DNA of 64,000 nucleotides, taken from contig JAUPSS010000010.1 in NCBI GenBank assembly GCA_040285825.1, positions 248,001 to 312,000 on the forward strand. Reading direction: 5' to 3'. Each line of letters starts with the position of its first letter. Within the stretch, counting starts at the first letter, position 1. Below are positions 52,560 to 62,522 of this stretch, in pieces. This DNA is from Eukaryota sp. TZLM1-RC (Eukaryota > Metamonada: BaSk clade). The notes under the pieces were generated by a model that made no database searches, was not told the DNA's origin, and saw only the letters and a list, made by a program, of their open reading frames with translations. Made by a program: the position numbers and the translations under genes.

Positions 52560-52832
52560 TCTGCAATTTGAGTCTATGTTGAACGTCAGAATTGGAAGTT
52601 CTATTCCAAGGAGATACAGTTGTACAATTAATTATTTGTTCACTTCCACAATACCATCCACATTGAATGTCACCTCATTTTAGGCTCATACTGAAGATTA
52701 CTTAATCAACAAGTGGTTCTAAACGAAAAGATGCCTATCCTGAAAGATTATAAATACAATCATCATAATCATGATCATGTGGTTGCTTTTTTTGAGTAAA
52801 TTTACCACATGAAACAAACTTTATGGTGAATG
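52560..52832 (-). pseudogene. Decayed R2-like endonuclease, host of the family C insertion
   Basis: The minus strand resembles 24934-25629: FVSCGKFTQKK next to the insertion, then RGDIQCGWYCGSEQIINCTT-like sequence. The missing upstream piece (GAAGCAACATT for EATF) continues at 53931 beyond the inserted element. Confidence 0.65.
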
Positions 52833-52968
52833 TGATGCCGTTAGGCAGATGAACACACGAAGAAGAGAGAGAAATCTGAGTTTATTAATAAAACTGATTC
52901 ATAAATGAGTATCACGTCATCAGTCGAAATACAAAGAAACCTACTAATTCAATTTGAGTTCAACAACA
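52833..52968 (-). repeat. Family C LTR (3' in sense)
   Basis: 136 bp, TGATGCCGTT to TTCAACAACA on the plus strand. Confidence 0.92.
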
Positions 52969-52984
52969 ACACTACTTTTTCCCA

Positions 52985-53768
52985 CTTTTCTGAGGACAAA
53001 TACAGTACTGTCTCAATAGAGGGAAGATATGGGGTTTGTTAAACTCTTTGGTGCATCGTTTGTGTGACACAAATAATTTACCTCATGTTTGATTTTAGTT
53101 GGACAATCGCGGGAGATGTGTCCAGGCTTGTGGCACTTGAATCACGATTGATTTTTTAAATCCTGAGAGCGCCAAGAGGACCTCGTTTTAGTGCCAGCCG
53201 TACGTTCCACATCATTCACTGAGGTTTTGAAACCACGAGTCCATGAAGCAACCCTAGAGCAGTCCAACAGCTCATCAGTAGTGGTTTCGACAAGAGAGTG
53301 AAGATCTGGGAATACATCATCTCGAATTCTCGCTAGTAGAGAACGTTGAAGACCTACGGGAAGAATTCCTCTGGCAAATCGATTCAGAAAAGCTGTGTCT
53401 GGTAACTTCAGTCCGGAAGCCCTACTCTTTACCTGGAGGAAACGTCGCAGGTAACAGGACATACGTTCTCGGACGTCACCAATACGGACATCAAGCTTCA
53501 GTTCTGACATAGCCAGACTAAAATCTTCGTACGTGGCGAACGATACGACAGATTGAAGATGTCTAAGAAGAACATCGTCACTGGAAGAGACGTCGGATTT
53601 CTGGAGAGATAGGGACTCTAACAGAAAAGAATCGACCAAGAGTCTTGCTGGAACAAGCTCTTTCTTAGAAGTCACAGAAGAATAGATCTTCCACTCTTGT
53701 AGGAACAAGAGAACACTTTCAACTTTCATGGAAGAAAGAGACGGGAGGTTGACAGAAGGAACAGTCAT
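52985..53768 (-). pseudogene. gag: Family C gag with a nonsense codon in the zinc knuckle
   Basis: The ORF 53768-53142 (208 residues) begins MTVPSVNLPSLSSMKVESVL and carries KELVPARLLVDSFLLES, LKLDVRIGDVRERMSCYL, RIRDDVFPDLHSLVETTTDE and SRVASWTRGF. It stops at TGA (53142-53144) exactly where the first Cys of the knuckle should be (array copies: CFKCYQKGH). The frame goes on FKCHKPGHISRDC and TKIKHEVNYLC to about 52985. So a single substitution truncates this Gag, although the LTRs are unchanged. Confidence 0.8.
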
Positions 53769-53794
53769 CTGAAATAAGAAGGGCCAATAATTAT

Positions 53795-53930
53795 TGATGC
53801 CGTTAGGCAGATGAACACACGAAGAAGAGAGAGAAATCTGAGTTTATTAATAAAACTGATTCATAAATGAGTATCACGTCATCAGTCGAAATACAAAGAA
53901 ACCTACTAATTCAATTTGAGTTCAACAACA
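53795..53930 (-). repeat. Family C LTR (5' in sense)
   Basis: 136 bp, same as 52833-52968 by eye. On the minus strand it is followed by ATAATTATTGGCCC (53781-53794). Confidence 0.92.
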
Positions 53931-53934
53931 AATG

Positions 53935-54546
53935 TTGCTTCTCATAAATAGGAAATTTATTGACTCTCTTAAATCACTTTCATCTAGATCATTAAAGATA
54001 AAGATAAACACTGAATTTTCAAAAAATTGTTGAATCACAAGGGCTTTGTACACAGCCACAATTGTTACAATGTTGACATGTAGAAAGGTAATGTGAATTT
54101 GTCCACATTGAGATTTGAAGAAAACATTATTTAATTATTTTTACATAAAGTATCAATTGATTAAGATAGTTAAGAACCGTTTAATAGCCATGAGCAACCA
54201 GTAGTAGTTAAGGGTTGTCTTAATTGAGTTGTAATATAATAAACTATAAATTTAATGGCTTAATTCACAACATTCAATATCATCAACATCATTGATGACC
54301 TTGACAATACCTAAAGAATGAACTCTCGTGGTCAAATAAAGCTTGAAATAGTTGAGTCAGTGAATCATTGGATTTAAAAACAAAAACTAATGAAGACTTA
54401 TTATCTCCATTCCAAAATATTGATTCAATGGCTCTTTGGTTCTTGTATAAAATCAGACAGATTTATTTTAATCTTGGATTGTAAAAAGGTGATGTGTACT
54501 ATGAGATTTGAAGAAAGATCTTATCGAATTATTTTTACATCAAATA
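53935..54546. other. Mixed spacer with a chimeric gene remnant
   Basis: 54105-54160 resembles the AP-3 sigma 3' flank at 54502-54552 (TGAGATTTGAAGAAA ... ATTATTTTTACAT). 54160-54193 read on the minus strand gives MAIKRFLTI, like the start of the GT8 gene. The rest is AT-rich without a call. Confidence 0.5.
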
Positions 54547-55002
54547 CTATTTAGACTTTGCGGCCAATTTATTAGCAGCCTCAGCAGCAGCTGTTATCGT
54601 CTTCAAGCAAGTTTCCACAACCAAGCCACCAATAATCATCTCGTTAAGCAAGAAATGAACCTTTTCAGCGTTGAAAATAATGTCCAATTCGCAGATACTT
54701 TCAAAGAGATGGTCGAGGCATTCTACAAAGATTTGGATAAGGTCGAGAATGGCTAATTCACTCTCTGCTTCATCAATGAGGAATGCAAAATAGAGAGTAG
54801 CATAATGACGATAGACCAGACGGACGTTGGAACCCCATAGGTCTACATGCTCAACGAAGTTACACGCATCTGCTGACCTCGAAGAAAGCGATTTGAAGAT
54901 TGACTTTATGGCTTCCTGTTGTTGTATGTCAGATATGCGCTCATAGAATTTGGCAAGACGCACGACTCCTGAGTTGTTTATGATGAGGACTGCTCTAATC
55001 AT
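54547..55002 (-). CDS. AP3S: AP-3 adaptor complex sigma subunit
   Basis: 151 residues covering the whole sigma longin-like fold: MIRAVLIINNSGVVRLAKFY, NFVEHVDLWGSNVRLVYRHYATLYF (the RHYATLYF signature), DEAESELAILDLIQIFVECLD and NAEKVHFLLNEMIIGGLVVET. The Asp-Leu-Trp-Gly-Ser insert favours AP-3 sigma over AP-1/AP-2 sigma. AP-3 sorts cargo from endosomes/Golgi to lysosome-related compartments. The C-terminal extension beyond ~150 seen in animals is absent. Start ATG 55000-55002; no intron. Confidence 0.93.
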   Translation of the reverse strand: MIRAVLIINNSGVVRLAKFYERISDIQQQEAIKSIFKSLSSRSADACNFVEHVDLWGSNVRLVYRHYATLYFAFLIDEAESELAILDLIQIFVECLDHLFESICELDIIFNAEKVHFLLNEMIIGGLVVETCLKTITAAAEAANKLAAKSK

Positions 55003-55379
55003 GCTTTGAGAAAGGGAAAAATATCAGATTTCAATTGTTGATGAAACAATTATTTAGAACTTTTACTTCTCAATGAACTCTTTAAAAACATAATTAATAG
55101 AATGAAATTCATTTAACCAAACTTTACTCTCCAAACCCTCGAAATATTGATAAATTATTTTGAGGAGCGAACAAATTGAGTGAGGGGCATATAAAGCAAA
55201 ATCGTTTACACTTTCTCCAATCACTAATGACTTATGATATAAATTTTCTATAATGTTTTAGGGACGTGTATATTTGGTATAAATACACGAAATTTTTGAA
55301 AACAATTTTGAAGAGCTTTTAATTTTCCGACTTATGATGTGATGTCCTTGTTGACCCGAGTTTGATCGTGTTTACTGGC
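55003..55379. other. Spacer upstream of AP-3 sigma
   Basis: AT-rich; no gene or repeat recognised. It presumably carries the AP-3 sigma promoter. Confidence 0.45.
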
Positions 55380-56426
55380 AGAACAGGGTTGTATTTCCTA
55401 TTTTTGAAAAAATAAATTTAATTTCTGATTCACTCTCCTCTTTTGGGAAATTTTCTGAATCTTCAGTAATTTATTGCTTTGATGTAGGGGAGGCAGGTTT
55501 TAAGGATGTGGAGCTTTAGTTGTGTATTTCATGATTTTATTCTTTATTTGATAAATCAAAAAAATTGTTCAATGTTGACCCGAAGTTTTAAATTCCCTAA
55601 TTTCTCAGACAAAGAGTTTTTACAAATACGTGATAACATTACTTCAAGCACTTAAATAGGTTCACTAGCGAGTTCATTCTTAAAAGTAGAACTCCATTCT
55701 TCTCAAAAATGATAAACAGAGTATTCAATCTTACTGTTGCTAAAATATCTTGCTGTTGTGAAACTACAGCAGTCTGTTTTAAATTGTTTTGAAGACCTGG
55801 ATTTTTCTAAATGACTTAGTGTGACTAAAATTAATAATCCTGTCTTTGCTGCCCTTTTGTCAAACATTCAAAGTTGCACTAGTTTAATTTCTCAACAACC
55901 AAGGCCATTTGGTCTTCACTTAACAAATGAAGCTTAAAAACAAAACATGCGTTTGAGACTGAGGTTGTATTTAAGTGGACTTCAGATAATTCAACTTGTA
56001 TTTGCAATTAAAAGCCGACTGCCAATTTCTGTCATATTGTGAGTTGTAGGAAGTTTCTTCAATATCGGTCAGTTCTTCTTAATGCTGTTCCTGATATAAC
56101 CTTTGAAATGTTTCAGTGTTACAATTTCAGATGCAAAGTAGAATTTTTGTTGAAGCATTATAGCGATAAAAATTTGTTTGATTCTCGTCGTGGTGATTTA
56201 ATTGCTCCTTTTAAGGATTCCTCTCAGGTTGTAATAATTTTACTACTGTAGACGCCGTTGCTTCAATTTACCGTGATGATGCCTTAGTTAGTTCTAATGG
56301 CCACTTGGACAATGCCGAGGTTCGTAAATGAGACAAATATGATGAGTCATTGAATGATTTAAATAAGAACCTTTGCTCGAAGTTTTCTGTTGTTCCTTTT
56401 GCCTTCTCGAGTTTTGGTACTATTTG
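55380..56426 (+). pseudogene. R2-like remnants
   Basis: 55380-55520 matches the GRTGLYFLFL..., LGNFLNLQ stretch also at 46640-46750. 55730-56420 matches the element at 60.6-61.9 kb (SLISQQPRPFGLHLTNEA, SCRKFLQYRSVLLNAV, DSRRGDLIAPFKDSSQVV) but with many stops. It ends at the family A LTR. Confidence 0.7.
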
Positions 56427-56434
56427 TCAGTTTG

Positions 56435-56563
56435 TGATGGTCTTCGGCTATGATTAGGATTAATACAGTACACGTAGTGTAATTTATTACAGAGAAAAGA
56501 ATTTCCCTCAACTTAAACTAGAAGTAAATAACAATAAACTATAATACTATTCAAGACTAACAC
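56435..56563 (-). repeat. Family A 3' LTR (129 bp)
   Basis: The minus strand runs TGTTAGTCTTGAATAG to AGACCATCA; shorter than the 148-bp form through small gaps. Confidence 0.8.
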
Positions 56564-56623
56564 TGTCTTTTCCTCTCTTTGGAGCCACGAGCCCTAGAAG
56601 CTCTTGTCAGAGGTGGAGAAGTA

Positions 56624-57637
56624 CTAGTTTGGGACGTTCCTTGGGAGGAGCATATTTAGTACAACAACGTGCTGTCGTGCTCTTGATAAAGTCTTGATAC
56701 GGGGCAGTATTTCGGACAGTAGACAAATGTTCGGTGGTGATCTCTTTTCCAGGCCATTGCACTTGGCAATAATCAACGTCCTGGCTGAGTACCTTTTGAT
56801 GATGTGTTTTTCGACATTACTTGCAGCAACCCATAAGAGGAACTCATCGTTGGCAGGCAGGCTTGACCGCCAGGGAGTAAGATGTTTAACGCTAGCCTGG
56901 ACAATCGTACTAGTGCAGAGGTTCTTGATTTTCACGGACGAATTCGACACGATATCGGTTATTAGAAAAGGTCCTAAATAATCTCCATGCAGCTTAGCAG
57001 AAGAGCAAGAAGCTCTTAATACCAATTGACCAACATCAAAAGGATTTGGAGTTGTTGATCTAATCAGCTTGGAAGCTTTGGAAGCTTGATGGTGTACTGC
57101 CTTTTCCTGTTTTTCTTTCAACCTACGAAATTGAGATTGAATTTCTTGAATAAAAGTTGACTCAGACGTCGATCTTTCAATGATTTCAAGGATTTTGATA
57201 AAATCAGATCTGGGCAACACATCAGAGCCAAAAATCACTTGGTATGGCGTGTGGGTTGTTATAGAGCTCGTGAATGAGTTGATCAATAATTGCACATAGG
57301 GCAAATATTCGTACCACACATGGTAGGCGTTGAAGTCTACGAGCAATATCCTCAGATTTTACAGAATGTCTCTGTGTCGGCGCTCTACCATAAAGTTGGA
57401 CTGAAACAATCTGGGAATTGACTTAGACACCTCTATGCCCAAAAATTTGCTCAATTCATCAAAGACAGCCTTGAAAAATCCGGGTCCATTATCACTGTGT
57501 CTTTGGAATGGGATGCCAAAGCTGGCACAAACTTTCCAGATTAATGCATCTGCGGTAAGATTAACATTCTTCTGATGCTTGAGATATTCGATGATTGAAT
57601 TCAGTTTCAGGTAATAGTAATGTACGACATGCGTCAT
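56624..57637 (-). pseudogene. Family A integrase and chromodomain-like tail
   Basis: LTADALIWKVCASFGIPFQ, HSDNGPGFFKAVFDEL (core Glu of PEF changed to Gly), FMVERRHRDIL, NSFTSSITTHTPYQVIFGSD, LGPFLITDIVSNSSVKIKNL, EKHIIKRYSARTLIIAKCNG-like decayed chromodomain. A frame break falls near 57350. Confidence 0.75.
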
Positions 57638-60468
57638 CCATACTAATGTATATGCCCTTGCTGTTTATTAGTACTACGTGACTCAACAAGTCCGCACCAA
57701 TGAGAATGGTTTCATGTCCAGGAACGATGCTAAACTTGTGTTTCACATGTACGATCTGGAACTGTGAGGTGGTTCCATCAGCAATTTTGTAGGAAATGGT
57801 TTCGTTGGTACGTACCATGTTGCACCAGAGTCAATGATGCCTTTAACTTCAACATTGTTGATCGAGAAAATTAGATGTAGGCAATTTGATGTTGAGTTCA
57901 TGGATTGGATCATAAAATATTCTATCAGAATCATATCCAGCTTGTTCTGAGAAAAAATTGGTTTGGGAGCTAGTTAACTTTGAAGGTTCCAAGCTAGACA
58001 GTGGGTTGATTAGGTAATCTTCCCATGATTTGCTTTCTGTATGTGTGTGAGGGTGTGATGTCGTTGTAGGAAGTATGGTTTCAAAGACACGTAAATATTG
58101 ACGGGAACGTTTTTTAAAAGATGAAGAAGCTCTGCCTCTGCCGCGAGTACCTCTTCTGCTACGGAAACCAAAACCTCTATAAATTCTGCCTCGAGCCTGT
58201 TGCTGAACCTGTTGCTCTCTCCATTTCTTACTTCGTTGGCAGTCCTCACTTGGGCACCTTTCAGTCAGAAAACCCTTTTGTTTGCAGAAATTTCATTGCA
58301 CTTCAGCGCATGGTGAAGACGTTTGTGGCTACCTCTCCTCTTACTAGGTTTGAGGCGTTTAGTTGGGCCAGAACCTCGTTGTTTGGGGATGTCAGGTGGG
58401 AAGGGTACCACCAGTGGAGGTCAGCATAAAACCTGGTGCTGATGTGTGATCTGGTTTTGGTAGCTGAAATCAACATGATTCACTTGTTCCATGTAGAATC
58501 TGGCGTAACAGAAATTTTCGTATTCTATCTGAAGAACACTAAAGAATTCACCCAGAGTGTGACCTTTTGATGAATAATGTGAGGGGGAGGACCATATTCT
58601 CAAGAGTCTGTCCCTGATGGAGGTAATTCCTACACTTTCTGAAACATAAGTAGTAACTACCCAGTAAGAAATTCTATCCGCGGGAGAAGTAGAACTAATT
58701 GAAAAGGTGCTCAATTGTTGAGAAGGACTTCTAACATCTTGAGTGGCGGTGGAGCGAGTAAGGACTCTACCGAGGTTGACCATGAAGTCAATCCACCTGT
58801 TACCGTAGTCCCTTTTGGTTCAGTCCATGTTTGTTGCTAGGAGAGCTCGATCAGACTTATCCAGTCTGGTAAATTGTGTTCTTCTCAAAATTTGAGCCCA
58901 GATCATCCGTTTGTCTTTTGAGGTTGGAACCGTTGGAGAGGATATGATAAGGTTGGAACCTTGGTATCTGAGGGCATTAAGAACTTTAGGAGTAACACAT
59001 TCAGCGAGGCCTCAAAGGTTCATCCTCATGGCTTGATGCAACAAGTCCCATTCATGAATTGGTTCACTGGAAATGTTTCCAAAGTATTCATCGGAAGGAC
59101 GCTGGTAAACCTTCTCTAGCTTGTTCCAGTTCATCACGAAGTCTGCCAACTTCGTTAGCTGAAGCAAACTGAGCTGGATTCTCTATATTACCTCTAGTGT
59201 CTCTTTGGACTCAATCAGTACAACTCAATAGGATAAATTTGTTAAAAAAAATTTAGAAGTTTGTCAGCGTCTCTCAGTTCCGCTGCATCGAGGAAAGAAC
59301 GTTTAGGGCAATCCCTACGTCTGCCATCTTGATTTTTTTGATCCAATCATGGAAGAGTGGAGAGGGTTACTTTCATAAGTACCTGAAAATGGGAAGTGAC
59401 TTGTTCTCACTGTTGAATCGCAGTTGGAAGACAGTGGAACCAGGAAATGGAGGTGTATATGGTGCCATAGGTTGAGAAGCTGGTTGAACTGATGCTGGAG
59501 TTTGTTGAACTGAAGAAGTTACTGATTGTCGAACTGTGATCTCAAAATTCATGGAAAATTCACTGCTGACTTCAACAACTTTGTTTGCAGCATTTTGATC
59601 CATTGGGGGTTCAACAAATGTTTCCATGGGTTGGTCAGAGGAAGGTGGAACTTCACTCTGTTGAGGTTCGGGGGAAGGTTGGATTTTCTTAATCTGGGCT
59701 GGTACCTGGTATGAATATATTGCTGGTTGAACCAAGCGAATCTTTTCAATACGACCCTCAACCATAACCCTTTTTAGCATTCTGGACTCAATACGTCCAG
59801 GGAAAACTGTAACAAGCTGGAAAGCTCTTTGAACATTTCCTGATCTTCTGTGGTCAGGACCACATTATGACGCGATATGGTCAGGACGTCGATCATAAAG
59901 AAAAAGTTTTTTACCATATGTGGTTTCGGTGAAACACCACCCTGTTCTGTGATCTCTATCAATAAGGATATCGAGAGAGGCGTTATACCCAGGGCTGAAC
60001 CTAGGGTATGGACAGGGGTTGTATATTTTAATGAAGAGCTTATCTTTGTCTCCAGCACAGCATCTAAAGACACCCACTCTGGTTGTCCTCATAGGAGTAG
60101 AATGACTAGCATGTGCAGGTGAAACAGTGAGGTTGTTTACTCCACTTACTGTGGCAATTGTAATTGGAAATCCTGAAGGTGGTACGACAGGATATTGGAT
60201 GGCTCTCCTTATAGTTGGAACTAAAGAAGGCTGTTGAAAGTGAGAGGGTGCATGAAAACCAAAATTATTCAATGACAGTGTTTAATTCAACAAAGGTTCT
60301 TTGATAAACGAAATTCTTGCAGTTTGTGTCATATTAAAAACAGTGTCTCTAAGAGCATCGTGTAATGAAGAACGATAAGTTGTCAATTTTGAACAATTCA
60401 GAGCATGTCGCAAAGTGAGCTGGGGTCAATTCGAACATATGCATTTTTGTTTTGATAATAATTGATTA

Positions 60469-61965
60469 TTTTTATCAAATACGTTGATTATGAGGAAGAT
60501 GCGATTCGTTTTCTTGGCTCTTATTTTGGAAATTGTGAAAAAGTTAAATCGATTTTGTCAGGTATTTTGGGAAAGATCAAGCAGTAACTTTTAGCTATTC
60601 AAGATTCAGAAATTGACAAACATTTAGCGTTTTCGGTCCTAAATGTGTGTTTTGGATCAAAAATTAATCACCTTCTTCGTTCTTTATCCCCCACAATTTC
60701 TCATGATTTTGCACGTCAATTTAATACTTTGAGAACAAATTTCTTAGGAGATTTAGTAGAAGTTTGTCCATCAAAAATTCCTTATCATGCATTTGTTAGT
60801 CCTAAATTTGGTGGAGTTGGTTTTTCAAAAGCAGAGTATTTATGCAAAAGTGCTTTTATTGGTGGTATGAAAAATTTTCTTTTTGAGTGGAAACTTCGTT
60901 TTGATCATATTCCTTTGAATGAATCACATCCTTTGTTAATTTCTCTTGAAAACATGGTGCAGGAACTACCTGTTGATGTGTGGAATAAGTGTTTTCCTTC
61001 ATGTTTGCCCTCTGTACCTTCGAGATCTTTTACCAATCTTCATCTTGCTGTTGTGAAATTACAGAAGTCTGTTCTAATTGGTTTTGAAGACCTGGATTTT
61101 TCTAAACGACTTATTGTGACTAAGATTAATAATCCCGTCTTTGCTGCCTTTTTATCAGACATCCAGAACTGCACTAGTTTAATATCTCAGCAACCAAGGC
61201 CATTTGGTCTTCACTTAACAAATGAAGCATGGAAACAAAACATGCGGTTGAGATTGGGGCTGTATCCAAGTGGTCTTTTGGATAATTCTGTTTGTATTTG
61301 TAACGAAAAACCTACTGCCAATTTCCGTTATATTGTTAGTTGTAAGAAATTCCTTCAATATCGGTCAGTTCTTCATAATGCCGTTCGTCATGTGACATAT
61401 GAGATGTTCAAGTGTTACAATTTTAGTTGCAAAGTAGAACCGTTGTTGAAGCATTATAGTGATAATAATCTGTTTAATTCACGTCGAGGTGATTTAATTG
61501 CTCCTTTTGTGCATTTTTTGTGGATTCCTCTCAAGTTGTTGTTGAATTTACTACAGTTGATCCCTTTGCTTTTATTTATCGTGATGATGTTTTACTTAGT
61601 GCTAATGGTCATTTAAACAAGGCTGAAGATCGTAAAAGAGATAAATATACTGAGATATTAAATGATTTAAATAAGAATCTTTACTCGAAGTTTTCGTTTG
61701 TTCCTTTTGCCTTTTCGATTTTTGGCAACATTGGACAGTCCGCCTTGAATTTTATCAATGATTTTGGTAATTTGTGTCGTTCAAGTGGTAAGAATTTTGC
61801 AGGGAATTTATGGAAGAATCGTATCATTTTCGCTTTGTACAGAAGTGTTCCCAAGTACTTGAGTTTAATGATGTCCAAGCTGTATAAGGATTCATCAAAA
61901 GTTGGCGTAGAGAATTTTGTTTCTTATGTGTTTTAGTTTGTTTTGTTATGTTTTGTTATTTTTTT
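60469..61965 (+). mobile_element. 5'-truncated R2-like element with 13-bp TSD
   Basis: About 1.5 kb inserted in the minus-strand R2-like copy, flanked by TAATAATTGATTA at 60456-60468 and 61966-61978. It begins within the post-palm region (DAIRFLGSYFGNCEKVKS-like) and runs through the thumb, knuckle and endonuclease. It ends in a T-rich 3' end (TTTTGTTATTTTTTT), typical of target-primed insertion that stopped early. Confidence 0.82.
60645..61936 (+). pseudogene. R2-like post-RT protein part
   Basis: 323 open residues (LRSLSPTISHDFARQFNTLR, FGGVGFSKAEYLCKSAFIGG, CICNEKPTANFRYIVSCKKF, YRSVLHNAVRHVTYEM, SRRGDLIAPF), then a frame break near 61510. 61520-61936 continues DSSQVVVEFTTVDPFA, FVPFAFSIFGNIGQSALNF and WKNRIIFALYRSVPKYLS. 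The knuckle's Cys-x-Cys pair is intact, as are the endonuclease Asp residues. Confidence 0.82.
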
Positions 61966-62357
61966 TAATAATTGATTAATGGGGATATTTAAATATAATC
62001 TCATTTTTGTTACAAACAGTGAAGAATCTGATGACTGGTTTTCACAAACACCCTGTTCCAATAACAATGAGTGGAGGTCTTGATTTAAAACAGCCGAGCT
62101 GCATAAATTACTATAAAGATTTTTTGATACATTCCAGTCAATCGTTTCTGTAATGTTCGAAGAGTCTATTTTAAATTTACAATTTTTTTCAGGAATATTG
62201 CCATTGAATAATTGAGGAAAGCATCGACTCCATTTTTCTACATCAATTTTTGAAATTTCATTATTTAATGCAAAAACAGTGAAGCTGTGTGCTGTCATTA
62301 GAAAATCTTCCCAATCGACAAATCTTTCAGAAAACTCAAATATTGCATTTCTGCATC

Positions 62358-62438
62358 TGTTGGCGCCCTAAGGCTTTTATAATATGAATAGAAAATAAAT
62401 TATCTTTATCTCAACCACTTTTGCAACCTAAGGCAACA
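62358..62438 (+). repeat. Family B 5' LTR (81 bp)
   Basis: TGTTGGCGCCCTAAGG to CCTAAGGCAACA, followed by ATAATTATTGGCCG (62439-62452). Confidence 0.88.
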
Positions 62439-62522
62439 ATAATTATTGGCCGTATTAGGTTATAGGTATACCGCTTACATAATTCACAGCTTTATATTCA
62501 GAGGATATCTTCAGCAGATATC
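62439..62522 (+). other. Family B leader with primer-binding-like site
   Basis: Shared with 21610-21693: ATAATTATTGGCC, TAGGTATACC, then the gag ATG. Confidence 0.6.

Larger units (their letters stand above)
52829..53934 (-). mobile_element. Complete gag-only LTR retroelement (family C), TSD AATG
   Basis: The element is 52833-53930, 1098 bp. Its two 136-bp LTRs appear identical, and AATG is duplicated at 52829-52832 and 53931-53934. The only coding region is a gag on the minus strand; there is no protease, RT or integrase. The 5' leader after the LTR carries ATAATTATTGGCCC. It is the closest relative of the array units and shows what a single copy looks like. Identical LTRs point to recent movement with enzymes supplied in trans. 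Confidence 0.92.
56435..60254 (-). mobile_element. Family A element, pol core deleted
   Basis: The 3' LTR is 56435-56563, with the purine tract beyond it. Chromodomain and integrase end: 57346-56624. Integrase core: 57637-57359. At ~57580 the sequence jumps to the protease (57934-57600, GIIDSGATWYV). Then come the CCHC knuckle (~58260-58290), capsid-like region (58783-58421 and 59200-58790) and the gag middle (60272-59373). RT and RNase H are missing. Gag ends at 60254 inside the Ser/Pro-rich region, so the 5' LTR is lost. Confidence 0.82.
60255..62357 (-). pseudogene. R2-like element (minus), split by a second R2-like insertion
   Basis: The two halves, 60255-60468 and 61966-62357, join at the 13-bp duplication TAATAATTGATTA. 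Together they read LHSLLLEQGVCENQSSDSSLF, VTKMRLYLNIPINQLLSKQ, the CCHC knuckle (KCICSN...LRHALNCSK) and HDALRDTVFNMTQTARIS. The same continuous sequence is intact at 28270-28570. Confidence 0.8.

Noticed and set aside
53142-53144. TGA read as an amino acid (alternative genetic code)
   Set aside because: Only one such codon is seen, in a mobile element; the host genes give no in-frame TGA, and TGA ends the hydrolase gene.
60645-61616. Host gene call for the 323-residue ORF
   Set aside because: It carries the R2-like knuckle and RRGDLIAP endonuclease motif and lies inside a TSD-flanked insertion.
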